From Niabella drilacis (GTDB lineage: Bacteria > Bacteroidota > Bacteroidia > Chitinophagales > Chitinophagaceae): a stretch of 64,000 nucleotides of DNA. Positions 56,186 through 64,000 of this stretch are shown one piece after another; within the stretch, counting starts at the first letter, position 1, and every line of letters begins with the position of its first letter. Below the pieces are notes generated by a model. The model was not told where the DNA came from and made no database searches. It saw nothing but the letters and a program-made list of their open reading frames with translations. The position numbers and the translations under genes were made by a program. The stretch covers positions 92,015-156,014 of the forward strand of contig NZ_FMZO01000013.1 of assembly GCF_900101395.1 (NCBI RefSeq). The letters are read 5' to 3'.

Positions 56186-56686
56186 ATGGACACCCTGCAA
56201 CAATTGCGATCCGAGCTGGAGGAAGAGTACCGTACCACAAAAAAATTTTTTGAATTATATCCTGCTGACAGGGGGGATTATGCGCCGCACGAAAAAAGCA
56301 TGAAGCAAAATAAGCTTGCCGGGCATATTGCAGAGATCTTTGGCTGGGCTTCTTTTATCCTGCCAACGGAAACGCTGGATTTTGCCAAGGGAGCGTATAA
56401 ACCTGCAGACATCAGTTCCAGAGAACAGCTGCTGGAGGAGCTGGATAAAAATTATAGCGCCAGCAAGGAGGCGCTGGAGGGGGCAACCGAGGATGCATTG
56501 TTGCCCAACTGGAGCATTGCCCACAACGGACATAAGCTGGCTGAGTGGTCAAAATACGGGGCCATCCGGCATTCGCTCAACCAGATTGCGCACCACCGGG
56601 CGCAGTTGGGGGTTTATTACCGGCTGCAGGATATACCGTTGCCGGGAAGCTATGGTCCTTCTGCTGATGACCAGCGGTTTGCGTAG
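56186..56686 (+). CDS. DinB family protein
   Basis: A 166-residue DinB-like four-helix protein starting at ATG 56186. YAPHEKSMKQNKLAGHIAEIFGW (~31-53) and IRHSLNQIAHHRAQLGVYYRLQDIPLPGSYGPSADD give the family His residues for the metal site. Typical of Bacteroidota damage-inducible or thiol-transferase-like DinB proteins. Confidence 0.88.
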   Translation: MDTLQQLRSELEEEYRTTKKFFELYPADRGDYAPHEKSMKQNKLAGHIAEIFGWASFILPTETLDFAKGAYKPADISSREQLLEELDKNYSASKEALEGATEDALLPNWSIAHNGHKLAEWSKYGAIRHSLNQIAHHRAQLGVYYRLQDIPLPGSYGPSADDQRFA

Positions 56687-56797
56687 CGGCGCCGGATATT
56701 TAACACCGATTTGTTGCAGGCGGCGCAATGCAGGGGGATTATGGCACAGTTTTTAAAGATGGATTGTTATTCATTAACTATCTAAAATCTATCCAAA

Positions 56798-56986
56798 ATG
56801 AATAGAAATACAAGAAACGGGCTTCTGGCACTGGGGCTGGCCGCAGCTGCCGCCTGGTATAAAATGAGCCCGGAACAAAAGTCGAATGTAAAAAATAAAG
56901 TATCTGATTGGGGAAATAAATTAAAAGATGGCCTGTCAAATCTGAAAAAGCAGGCCGGGCAGCCAAATACACAGTCCGCGTCTTAA
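56798..56986 (+). CDS. Small YtxH-like protein
   Basis: A 62-residue protein with a short hydrophobic N-terminus (LLALGLAAAAAWYKM) and an amphipathic helical tail rich in Lys. Resembles YtxH-type stress proteins in length and layout, no firm family call. It is followed by a clear terminator. Confidence 0.6.
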   Translation: MNRNTRNGLLALGLAAAAAWYKMSPEQKSNVKNKVSDWGNKLKDGLSNLKKQAGQPNTQSAS

Positions 56987-57020
56987 GCTCTGTTACAACA
57001 ACCGTCCTTTAATACTTTAC

Positions 57021-57052
57021 AAAGGTTCCCGGCCAGGGAGCCTTTATTTTTA
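57021..57052 (+). terminator. Intrinsic terminator
   Basis: AAAGGTTCCC (57021-57030) pairs with GGGAGCCTTT (57036-57045), one G-U pair, followed by ATTTTTAT. It serves the small gene upstream and lies at the end of the convergent acyl-CoA-dehydrogenase-like gene. Confidence 0.75.
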
Positions 57053-58129
57053 TGCCGGGGTATTAAGCAGCGCATGCTGGCTTGCTGTAAAAATATCCCG
57101 GAAGATGCGGTTCAGCACCGTACCCCTCCGTGTAGCGGCCACACCGCATAAGGGGTACAGGCCGGCAACCAGCTTTCCCGAAAACCGGGCAAGCAGCCGG
57201 CTGTTCCGGGAAACCTGTTGTAGCAGCGCTTCGGGAATGATGCCGCTTTTTTGGATACAATTCCAGGACTCATCGGCGGATGCGTAGAAGCGCTCCCGTA
57301 ATTTTTGCAGAAGCTGAGCCGCCTGTTGCCCTTTTTGCTGCATCGCCCAAACGGATGCATCCCCGGAAATTCCCTTGCCGGGTTTCTGTTGCACCAGCTG
57401 TTGAAACGCCTCCAGGAAATGTAGTGCCATCCCAAGGGTGTTTACGGCAAGCGTGGTTTCTGCAAACTGCAGGAACGGATAGCGGTAAATAACGCCGGGC
57501 AGGGTTGCCGCGGCCGGGAGGATGGTAAAGCTCCGCTCCATAGGGACCTGTATGGCCGAAACACTGAAGCTTTCGCTGGCGGTTGCCCTCAGCCCCATGG
57601 TATCCCAGTCGTTATGAATGAGCACCTCATCCCTGGTAAATAAAAAAGACCTGTAAACCGGCGCGCCCTGTGCATTGGTCACAAGCCGTCCTTCTTTTTC
57701 AATTTTACAGTTGGCTGTAAAATGCGTGCAATAGGGTGCACCCGTGGCATATTTCCAGGAACCGCTGACCTCGTACCCCTCCTTTGTTTCGCGGGCGATA
57801 CCGGAGAGGGCTCCGCTTCCTCCAAAGCAAACCCGGTCATTTTTGAAAATCTCACCGGTAAGGGCAGGCGGCAGGTACCCGGTAAACTGTGTGGCACCGC
57901 TGCAAAGGGTAATGGTCCATCCCAGGCTGCCATCAATCCTTGCAAGCGTTTCTTCCATCCTCAACCCTTCCGGTAAACCCAGGCCCAGCCCGTTCTGCTC
58001 GGGGGGAACAAAGAGCTTGAACCATTTCTGTTGGTAAATAAGGTCCAGTTGCTGCGGAGTAAGCCGGGCTTGTTCATCGGCCTCCTTTGCAGGGTGTGCC
58101 AATGCAGCTGCCATGTGTTGATCCATCAT
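57050..58129 (-). CDS. Acyl-CoA-dehydrogenase-like flavoprotein
   Basis: A 359-residue protein if started at ATG 58129, which overlaps the PnuT stop in an ATGA-type junction. It has the acyl-CoA dehydrogenase fold: LFVPPEQNGLGLGLPEGLRMEETLARIDGSLGWTITLCSG (N-terminal helices), ETKEGYEVSGSWKYATGAPYCTHF and NDWDTMGLRATASESFSV (middle beta domain), then a helical C-terminus. No obvious catalytic Glu was assigned, so it may be a monooxygenase-type member. Control by the TPP riboswitch upstream of pnuT suggests a link with thiamin metabolism (inference). Confidence 0.8.
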   Translation of the reverse strand: MMDQHMAAALAHPAKEADEQARLTPQQLDLIYQQKWFKLFVPPEQNGLGLGLPEGLRMEETLARIDGSLGWTITLCSGATQFTGYLPPALTGEIFKNDRVCFGGSGALSGIARETKEGYEVSGSWKYATGAPYCTHFTANCKIEKEGRLVTNAQGAPVYRSFLFTRDEVLIHNDWDTMGLRATASESFSVSAIQVPMERSFTILPAAATLPGVIYRYPFLQFAETTLAVNTLGMALHFLEAFQQLVQQKPGKGISGDASVWAMQQKGQQAAQLLQKLRERFYASADESWNCIQKSGIIPEALLQQVSRNSRLLARFSGKLVAGLYPLCGVAATRRGTVLNRIFRDIFTASQHALLNTPA

Positions 58130-58731
58130 TTCTTTTCTGTTTCCAGGATGCGCTTCCACTCGAAAAAGCCCAGCACCGCAATGATAAACAGGAACAGGGT
58201 TAACAGGGCGTACAGGGGAAGCTGTTTATAAAATAGAAGCGGTATTGCTACAGCATTGCTGATATTGAGCAGGATCCAGTTCTCCAGTTTGCGCTTTGCA
58301 AGTAACCACATTCCGGCCCAGGCAGTTGCACTTACAAAAGCATCCATCACCGGTACCGATGAATCTGTAAGGTACCGGAGCGCCAGATACAGGATCACAA
58401 AGCCCCCCAGCACGATCGCCGCTGTGATGCTCCAGTCCTTTTTAGTAGCTCTTGTTACCGGCAGGGGAATGGACGTGCGTTTAAATACCCAGAACCACCA
58501 TCCATAAATGCTCATGACGAGGTAATAAAGGTTCAGCGCACTTTCCGCATACAGGCCGGATGTCATAAATATATAGATGCTGATCAGTACAGACAGGATC
58601 CCTGCGGGATAGAGCCAGACTTTGTTGGCCTTCGCCAGCAGAACCTCTGCAGCGCCAAAACCGGCGCCCAGCCATTCCAGCACACTTGTTTGCTTTATCT
58701 CTTCAACAAAAACGGTGACCCAGTTTGCCAT
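58126..58731 (-). CDS. pnuT: PnuC-family vitamin transporter, probably thiamin (PnuT)
   Basis: A 201-residue membrane protein with about seven helices and PnuC features: YLVMSIYGWWFWVF (~68-81), DAFVSATAWAGMWLLAKRKLENWILLNISNAVAIPLLFYK. The family moves uncharged vitamins by facilitated diffusion, trapped by phosphorylation. The TPP riboswitch directly upstream makes thiamin the likely substrate rather than nicotinamide riboside. Confidence 0.88.
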   Translation of the reverse strand: MANWVTVFVEEIKQTSVLEWLGAGFGAAEVLLAKANKVWLYPAGILSVLISIYIFMTSGLYAESALNLYYLVMSIYGWWFWVFKRTSIPLPVTRATKKDWSITAAIVLGGFVILYLALRYLTDSSVPVMDAFVSATAWAGMWLLAKRKLENWILLNISNAVAIPLLFYKQLPLYALLTLFLFIIAVLGFFEWKRILETEKK

Positions 58732-58775
58732 AGTTTTATAAAATCAGGTACAGGGTCAGGCTGAAAAGCTGCTGT

Positions 58776-58890
58776 TTCCTACGCCGGCATTACCCGGATC
58801 AGGTTCCTGAGTCCGCCGACGGCAGAACTCAATGGGTATGATCTCAGCCTTGATTTCATCCCGCCACCGGCAGGAAAGGCACCCCTGTTG
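58776..58890 (-). promoter_or_regulatory. TPP riboswitch (THI element)
   Basis: On the minus strand the element reads GGGGTGCC (58886-58879), GGCTGAGATCATACCC, ACCTGATCCGGGTAATGCCGG and CGTAGG (58783-58778), the conserved thiamin pyrophosphate aptamer. It lies about 45 bp before pnuT. High TPP should reduce expression of pnuT and its flavoprotein partner. Confidence 0.95.
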
Positions 58891-58978
58891 GGGGTGAAGG
58901 TAAGCAAAAAATAATTTCGGCCCTGTTTTATACTTTCGCAATGATTTGTAATATATTCGCTCCGCTTAATTTTTTTAC

Positions 58979-59416
58979 ATGCCATCGTCGAAGCGTTTAT
59001 TCGTAAAAACTTCCTCTCTGCCCAATGCCGGCAAAGGGTTATTTACAAAAGTTGCTATTGCAAAAAAAGAGATTGTTACCGAGTATACCGGGGATCTGCT
59101 CACCTGGAAGGAGGTGGAAGATGATGCGGATAACGGGTATATTTTTCATATTAACGATGAGGCCGTTATTGATGCCAGCAGGCATCCAAAATCCTTTGGC
59201 CGCTACGCCAATGATGCTGCGGGTTTGCAGCGGGTAAAAGGGATCCGGAACAACGCTGAGTATATAGAGGAAGGCACCCGTGTATACCTGGTAGCCAAAA
59301 CAGATATACCCGCAGGAAGCGAGATTTTTGTCTCCTACGGCCCCCAGTACTGGAAGCAGGTACGGGAAAACATCCGGTTTGACCGTGAAGCTGCAAAAGA
59401 AAAATCCGGGCGATAA
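58979..59416 (+). CDS. SET domain protein
   Basis: A 145-residue protein that is nearly all SET domain: GKGLFTKVAIAKKEIVTEYTGDLL (~18-41), SFGRYANDAAGLQRVKGIRNNAEYI (~77-101, the pseudoknot position of RFINHSCxPN), and EIFVSYGPQYWKQ near 119-131. Bacterial stand-alone SET proteins are lysine methyltransferase-like; substrate unknown. Divergent from the riboswitch operon; a weak -7 box (TATATTCG) precedes it. Confidence 0.85.
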   Translation: MPSSKRLFVKTSSLPNAGKGLFTKVAIAKKEIVTEYTGDLLTWKEVEDDADNGYIFHINDEAVIDASRHPKSFGRYANDAAGLQRVKGIRNNAEYIEEGTRVYLVAKTDIPAGSEIFVSYGPQYWKQVRENIRFDREAAKEKSGR

Positions 59417-59524
59417 GCCAGCCTGCTGACGAAGCACGTATATGCTGGCCGTGATAAAATACCGGCCGGTATTGTTTGAATGCTTCAATATTTTTTCAAT
59501 TCCCGACTTCTAAAGGAATGCCGT

Positions 59525-59532
59525 TATCTTTG
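59525..59532 (+). promoter_or_regulatory. -7 promoter box of obgE
   Basis: TATCTTTG matches TAnnTTTG and lies 12 bp before the obgE ATG. Confidence 0.5.
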
Positions 59533-59543
59533 TTTACAGAATA

Positions 59544-60554
59544 ATGGAAAAGAGCAATTTTGTAGACCAGATACGGATATTTTGCCGCAGCGGACACGGC
59601 GGTGCGGGCATCAAGCATTTTTTGCGGGACAAATTTACGTCCAAAGGTGGCCCGGATGGTGGCGATGGCGGAAGAGGCGCCCATATTATTTTAAAGGGCA
59701 ATCGCAACTTATGGACCTTATTACATTTACGTTATTTCAAAAATATACTGGCAGAGAACGGAGAAAACGGCGGGCATAATAACTGTACCGGTCGCAGCGG
59801 AAAAGACGTGGTAATAGAAGTACCGCTGGGTACGGTGGCCATGGATGAGGAAACCGGGGAAAAAGAAGCAGAGATCCTGGAAGACGGCCAGGAGATCATC
59901 TGGATGCCCGGTGGTAAAGGAGGGTTGGGCAATGCCAATTTTGCCACACCTACCAACCAGGCGCCGGAGTATGCACAGCCGGGGCTGCCGGGTGAGGAAG
60001 GCTGGAAGGTACTGGAGTTAAAAGTACTGGCGGATGTGGGGTTGGTGGGTTTCCCCAATGCCGGAAAGTCGACCCTGCTTTCGGTGATCACCGCGGCAAA
60101 GCCTAAGATCGGCAATTATGCTTTTACCACGCTTACACCCAATCTTGGTATTGTGGAATATCGAGATGGCCGGAGTTTTTGTATGGCGGATATGCCCGGC
60201 ATCATTGAAGGAGCTGCCGAGGGCCGCGGGCTGGGACATCGTTTTCTCAGGCATATTGAGCGCAACCCGGTGCTCCTGTTCCTGATCCCGGCAGATAGTG
60301 CAGACCACCGGAAAGAATTTGAGGTGCTCATGAATGAGCTGGAACAATACAACCCGGAGTTGCTGCATAAACAGTTCCTGATTGCCATTTCCAAAAGCGA
60401 TATGCTGGATGATGAGCTAAAAGCCGCCATCAGCAAAGAAATGCCTGATCATATTCCGCATCTTTTTATTTCTTCAGTAGCACAACAGGGGCTGACCCGG
60501 TTAAAGGACCAGCTCTGGGAGATCTTAAATACTGTGCCGGAAGCAAACCAGTAG
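59544..60554 (+). CDS. obgE: GTPase ObgE/CgtA
   Basis: A 336-residue Obg protein. The glycine-rich Obg fold (~4-160, [27 protein letters not shown]) is followed by the G domain: P-loop GFPNAGKST (169-177), TTLTPNLG (switch I), DMPG (G3) and SKSD (G4, near 290). The C-terminal OCT domain is absent, as usual in Bacteroidota. It is an essential GTPase in 50S ribosome assembly and stress control. Confidence 0.97.
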   Translation: MEKSNFVDQIRIFCRSGHGGAGIKHFLRDKFTSKGGPDGGDGGRGAHIILKGNRNLWTLLHLRYFKNILAENGENGGHNNCTGRSGKDVVIEVPLGTVAMDEETGEKEAEILEDGQEIIWMPGGKGGLGNANFATPTNQAPEYAQPGLPGEEGWKVLELKVLADVGLVGFPNAGKSTLLSVITAAKPKIGNYAFTTLTPNLGIVEYRDGRSFCMADMPGIIEGAAEGRGLGHRFLRHIERNPVLLFLIPADSADHRKEFEVLMNELEQYNPELLHKQFLIAISKSDMLDDELKAAISKEMPDHIPHLFISSVAQQGLTRLKDQLWEILNTVPEANQ

Positions 60555-60649
60555 TATTCCCTTACAGGTAGGTGCAGGACAGTTCCCCCAATTATTTACA
60601 GTATTTTCGGAGCAACGATGTTGTTGATAAACAATTACAAAGCTTGCTC

Positions 60650-63352
60650 ATGAACAAGAAAAAACCGCTGGCATTTATTGCCGTTCTTTTCTCCTTAACG
60701 GTAACAGCACAATCAAAAGTCGGGAACCTGCGCACTGAAAACCGGGTGGACCCGGTGGGGCTGGATATCATTCAGCCGCGGTTCAGCTGGCAGTTGGAAA
60801 ACGGTAAACGCAATGTGATGCAGACCGCCTATGAGATCAGGGTAACGCATGATAAAGCAGGTGTATGGAACAGTGGAAAAGTATCCTCCGACTCCTCCGT
60901 GCATGTAACATATAAAGGCGCCGCATTAAAAAGCGGCGAAAAATATCAATGGCAGGTGCGGGTTTGGGACAACAGCGGAAAGGCTTCTTCCTGGAGCAGT
61001 CCGGCGATTTTTCAAATGGCATTACTACAGCCATCCGACTGGAAAGCCACCTGGATCACCCCCGGCTATGAGGAAGATGCCACGCTACGCCCCAGTCCTC
61101 TGATGCGGAAAGAATTCAGCATTACAAAAAAAGTTGTGCGGGCCACGGCCTATATTACTGCACACGGAATGTATGAAGCGGCTATTAACGGAAGCCGTGT
61201 GGGAGATGCCCATTTTACCCCGGGCTGGACTTCCTATAAGAAAAGACTGCAATACCAGACCTACGATATTACCAGCCTGCTCAAACAGGGAACCAATGCG
61301 CTGGGGGTTACCCTGGGAAGTGGCTGGTACCGGGGGCATATCGGGTTTTCCGGTCAGCTTGGTTTTTATGGTAAAGACATTGCGCTGTTGCTGCAGTTGC
61401 GGGTAGACTATGCAGACGGAACACAGGAAACCATTGTTTCCGATAGCTCATGGAAATCCGCTACCGGGGCTATTACCTATTCCGAAATTTATAACGGGGA
61501 AACCATCGATGCACGAAAGGACCGGACCGGCTGGATGCTGGCAGGATACCGGGATGAGGACTGGACGCCGGTTAAAACGGCCTCTTTTGATAAAGGGAAC
61601 CTGCTGGCGACCTATAATGAAATGATCACCGCGCATGAGGTGTTTAAACCTGTAAAAGTATTAAAAACACCTGCGGGTGAAACGGTGCTGGATTTTGGAC
61701 AAAACCTGGTAGGATGGGTGCGTATAAAGGTACGAGGATCGGCCGGGGACTCAGTAACCCTGAAGCACGCGGAAGTACTTACCAAGGCCGGCAACTTTTA
61801 TACAGAAAACCTGAGAGCTGCAAAAGCACAGAACACTTATGTGCTCAAAGGCGGAACAGAAGAGACCTTTTACCCGCATTTTACCTGGCAGGGATTCCGC
61901 TATGTAAAAGTGGAGGGTTACCCGGGAACCCTGACGCCCGATAACTTTGAGGCCATCGCTTTTTATTCCGATATGGAGCCTACCGGAACCTTTACTACCT
62001 CCAACCCCCTGATCAACCAGTTGCAACACAACATCCAGTGGGGACAAAAAGGAAATTTCCTGGATGTGCCTACAGACTGCCCGCAGCGCGACGAACGCCT
62101 GGGCTGGACAGGTGATGCACAGGCCTTCTTCCGCACCGCAGCCTTTAATATGGGGGTGAACAATTTTTTTACCAAATGGCTGAAAGATCTTGAGGCAGAC
62201 CAGATTGATGGCCGGGTACCTTTTGTGATCCCCAATATCCTGGGCAACGGGGCTAACAGCGCGGGCTGGGCGGATGTTGCTACCATTATTCCCTGGCAGA
62301 TGTACCTGGCTTATGGCGATACACGCACCCTGGCAGCGCAATACAGCAGCATGAAAAATTATGTGGAGAGCGTTCGCAAAACGACAAATAATGACCTCTG
62401 GAATACAGGGTTTCATTTTGGCGACTGGTTGTTTTACCACCCGCAGGATGATAATGACGGCCGGGCAGCGGTAACCGACAAATACCTCATTGCCCAGTGT
62501 TTTTATGCCCATTCTGTGCAATTGCTCATCAATGCGGCAACCGTGCTGGGCAACACTGAAGATGCCACTGCATATGCCGGGTTGTTAAAGAACATAAAGG
62601 CTGCCTTTGTAAAAGAATATATGACCCCGTCCGGGCGGTTGGTATCAGGCACACAAACGGCCTACGTGCTGGCACTGCATTTTGACATGCTGCCGGAGCC
62701 GCTGCGCAAGCAGGCTGCTGAGCGGCTGGTTGAAAATATCAAAAGCTACAACAACCATCTTACCACCGGGTTTTTAGGAACGCCGTACCTGTGCCATGTG
62801 CTTACGCGTTTTGGTTATACGGATATGGCGTATACTTTGTTATTACAGGAAACCTACCCTTCCTGGCTATACCCGGTAAAAATGGGGGCAACCACTATTT
62901 GGGAACGTTGGGATGGCATTAAGCCGGATGGCAGTTTTCAGGCGGCGTCTATGAATTCCTATAACCACTATGCCTATGGTGCTATCGGAGACTGGATGTA
63001 CCGGACAATGGTGGGCCTGGATACCGAGGATGATGGTGTTGGATACAAGCATATAAAAGTAAAGCCCCATATCGGTGGTGATTTTAAAAATGCTTCGGCA
63101 TCGTTAAAAACCTATTATGGAACCACGAAGGCTGGTTGGGAAGTGGCCGATGGCAAAATTATGATGGAGGTGGAAATACCTGCAAATACCCGGGCAACAA
63201 TATACCTCCCGGTTACAGACGCCGGTGGGGTTACAGAATCCGGAAAACCGCTTTCTTCAATAAAGGAGATCAAACAGCTGGGACCGGAAGATGGCTATCT
63301 GAAAATTGAAACGGGATCGGGTACTTACCGGTTTGGGTTTCCGGGCAAATAA
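60650..63352 (+). CDS. GH78 alpha-L-rhamnosidase, secreted
   Basis: A 900-residue protein from ATG 60650 with a signal peptide (~1-20, AFIAVLFSLTVTAQ). N-terminal fibronectin-type beta domain (~25-140), the Bac_rhamnosid_N region (YITAHGMYEAAINGSRVGDAHFTPGWTSYKKRLQYQTYD), and the (alpha/alpha)6 catalytic domain with DCPQRDERLGWTGDAQ beginning at D476, the hallmark of GH78, and later TTIWERWDG. Releases L-rhamnose from glycans or plant glycosides. It is not next to a SusCD pair. Confidence 0.95.
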   Translation: MNKKKPLAFIAVLFSLTVTAQSKVGNLRTENRVDPVGLDIIQPRFSWQLENGKRNVMQTAYEIRVTHDKAGVWNSGKVSSDSSVHVTYKGAALKSGEKYQWQVRVWDNSGKASSWSSPAIFQMALLQPSDWKATWITPGYEEDATLRPSPLMRKEFSITKKVVRATAYITAHGMYEAAINGSRVGDAHFTPGWTSYKKRLQYQTYDITSLLKQGTNALGVTLGSGWYRGHIGFSGQLGFYGKDIALLLQLRVDYADGTQETIVSDSSWKSATGAITYSEIYNGETIDARKDRTGWMLAGYRDEDWTPVKTASFDKGNLLATYNEMITAHEVFKPVKVLKTPAGETVLDFGQNLVGWVRIKVRGSAGDSVTLKHAEVLTKAGNFYTENLRAAKAQNTYVLKGGTEETFYPHFTWQGFRYVKVEGYPGTLTPDNFEAIAFYSDMEPTGTFTTSNPLINQLQHNIQWGQKGNFLDVPTDCPQRDERLGWTGDAQAFFRTAAFNMGVNNFFTKWLKDLEADQIDGRVPFVIPNILGNGANSAGWADVATIIPWQMYLAYGDTRTLAAQYSSMKNYVESVRKTTNNDLWNTGFHFGDWLFYHPQDDNDGRAAVTDKYLIAQCFYAHSVQLLINAATVLGNTEDATAYAGLLKNIKAAFVKEYMTPSGRLVSGTQTAYVLALHFDMLPEPLRKQAAERLVENIKSYNNHLTTGFLGTPYLCHVLTRFGYTDMAYTLLLQETYPSWLYPVKMGATTIWERWDGIKPDGSFQAASMNSYNHYAYGAIGDWMYRTMVGLDTEDDGVGYKHIKVKPHIGGDFKNASASLKTYYGTTKAGWEVADGKIMMEVEIPANTRATIYLPVTDAGGVTESGKPLSSIKEIKQLGPEDGYLKIETGSGTYRFGFPGK

Positions 63353-63767
63353 CGGGATAGTTCCTGTTGATCAGATTCGATAATGTCAATGCCTCCTGTC
63401 AACAGACAGGAGATCGGTTCCTGCATTTTAGGCTTTCCCATGTTCCTCAAAAAACGGTTGTCGCAATTGCCTGTTTCAATACTGATCAATTTGGGCAGTG
63501 CGCCTCGCCGGCTTAGGAGCTCCGGAAAATCATGGTCTTTAGAACCAGCAACGCTTAATCTGTATGCTTAATACAGCGTTATAGGTGGTCTGGGAAATAA
63601 TAGGCAAACTTATTTAGGGTCTGCTGATTAACGATCATTAATTGCCTTAACCATCATTTCCACTTTTGTCCTGAGTGACTGTTGCACAACAAGACCTTAA
63701 AAATGCCGGCAGATAAGCAGAACGGTCAGCACCTGTAAATTTCGTAGTAAAAATTTGTTGGACCCAT
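63353..63767. other. Intergenic region with hairpin and possible IS end
   Basis: A perfect stem CTCCTGTC/GACAGGAG (63393-63412, loop AACA) follows the rhamnosidase gene. At 63614-63635 TTTAGGGTCTGCTGATTAACG resembles 26053-26075 near the LacI gene and may be the outer end of the insertion sequence whose transposase ends at 63768. The open frame at 63383-63571 is not supported. Confidence 0.4.
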
Positions 63768-64000
63768 TCACATTATGATAATACATAATGCAAATATCCG
63801 TTGTGTAGAAATATTTTTAAAAAGATTGGAATAATAATGTTCAAACTTTGTTATCAGCGCTTGTGCCTTCGCTACAACTTTAGGTCCTCCCGCATACATG
63901 AGCAGTTTCTTTAAATTGTATGCAGTGGCTGCCATCGTCATACATTTATTGGCCTGTGCTATCCCTTTTGTATTTACTTTTTTCATTCCCAGATAATTTA
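63768..64000 (-). mobile_element. Transposase C-terminal fragment at window edge
   Basis: The minus frame is open past the window edge (N-Y-L-G before the ATG at 63986). The translation GIAQANKCMTMAATAYNLKKLL (about 9-30 of the visible frame) matches the C-terminus of DDE transposases of IS1182/IS5-like families. The stop is at 63768; the rest of the element lies outside. Confirms recent IS activity here. Confidence 0.75.

Noticed and set aside
63383..63571. 62-residue frame after the rhamnosidase gene
   Set aside because: It begins inside a hairpin and shows no domain or export signal.

Overview
The window comes from a Bacteroidota chromosome, most likely a soil or plant-associated member of the Chitinophagaceae; the family is an inference from gene content. 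The signs are two SusC/SusD pairs, lipoproteins of Bacteroidota type, GH78 and GH29 enzymes, ECF sigma/anti-sigma modules, promoter boxes of the Bacteroidota form TAnnTTTG, and a mixed, medium GC content. No rRNA, tRNA or CRISPR array was seen.

Bases 1-7300 are a conflict/defence island: a HEPN protein cut by the window edge, an uncharacterised partner, a two-gene AbiE-type toxin-antitoxin pair, a 1013-residue primase-helicase resembling the AEP-helicase of TOTE conflict systems, and a Fic protein. AbiE and Fic each have a palindromic operator with the half-site CGCAAATTT next to a TAnnTTTG box. Bases 7.6-9.2 kb hold an ECF sigma factor with a small lipoprotein and a membrane protein.

Bases 9.7-27.3 kb are a polysaccharide utilisation locus: SusC, SusD, a secondary FAD enzyme, a sodium:solute symporter, a GH39-like enzyme, a large secreted protein of unknown family, two SGNH esterases and a GH29 fucosidase broken after about 59 codons. 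It ends with a LacI-family regulator carrying an extra N-terminal transposase-like zinc ribbon. A LacI-type operator lies ahead of susC.

Bases 27.3-47 kb are mixed accessory genes: a decayed stretch, a quinol-type NO reductase, a jelly-roll secreted protein, a phosphoesterase with a C-terminal six-repeat propeller, and two paralogous modules of ECF sigma, anti-sigma and DUF4097-like proteins. Between these modules lie a TPR-Arr fusion (rifampin ADP-ribosyltransferase), a repeat lipoprotein and a truncated epimerase. A GC-rich MocR/EamA divergent pair and an XRE regulator follow.

Bases 47-53.4 kb hold a strongly folded 111-nt RNA candidate and an AT-rich TlpA-SusC-SusD operon. Bases 53.5-64 kb are mainly core-like genes: two DUF2911 proteins, AcpH, thioredoxin, DinB, a TPP-riboswitch-controlled PnuT transporter with an acyl-CoA-dehydrogenase-like flavoprotein, a SET protein, ObgE and a GH78 rhamnosidase. 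A transposase fragment closes the window.
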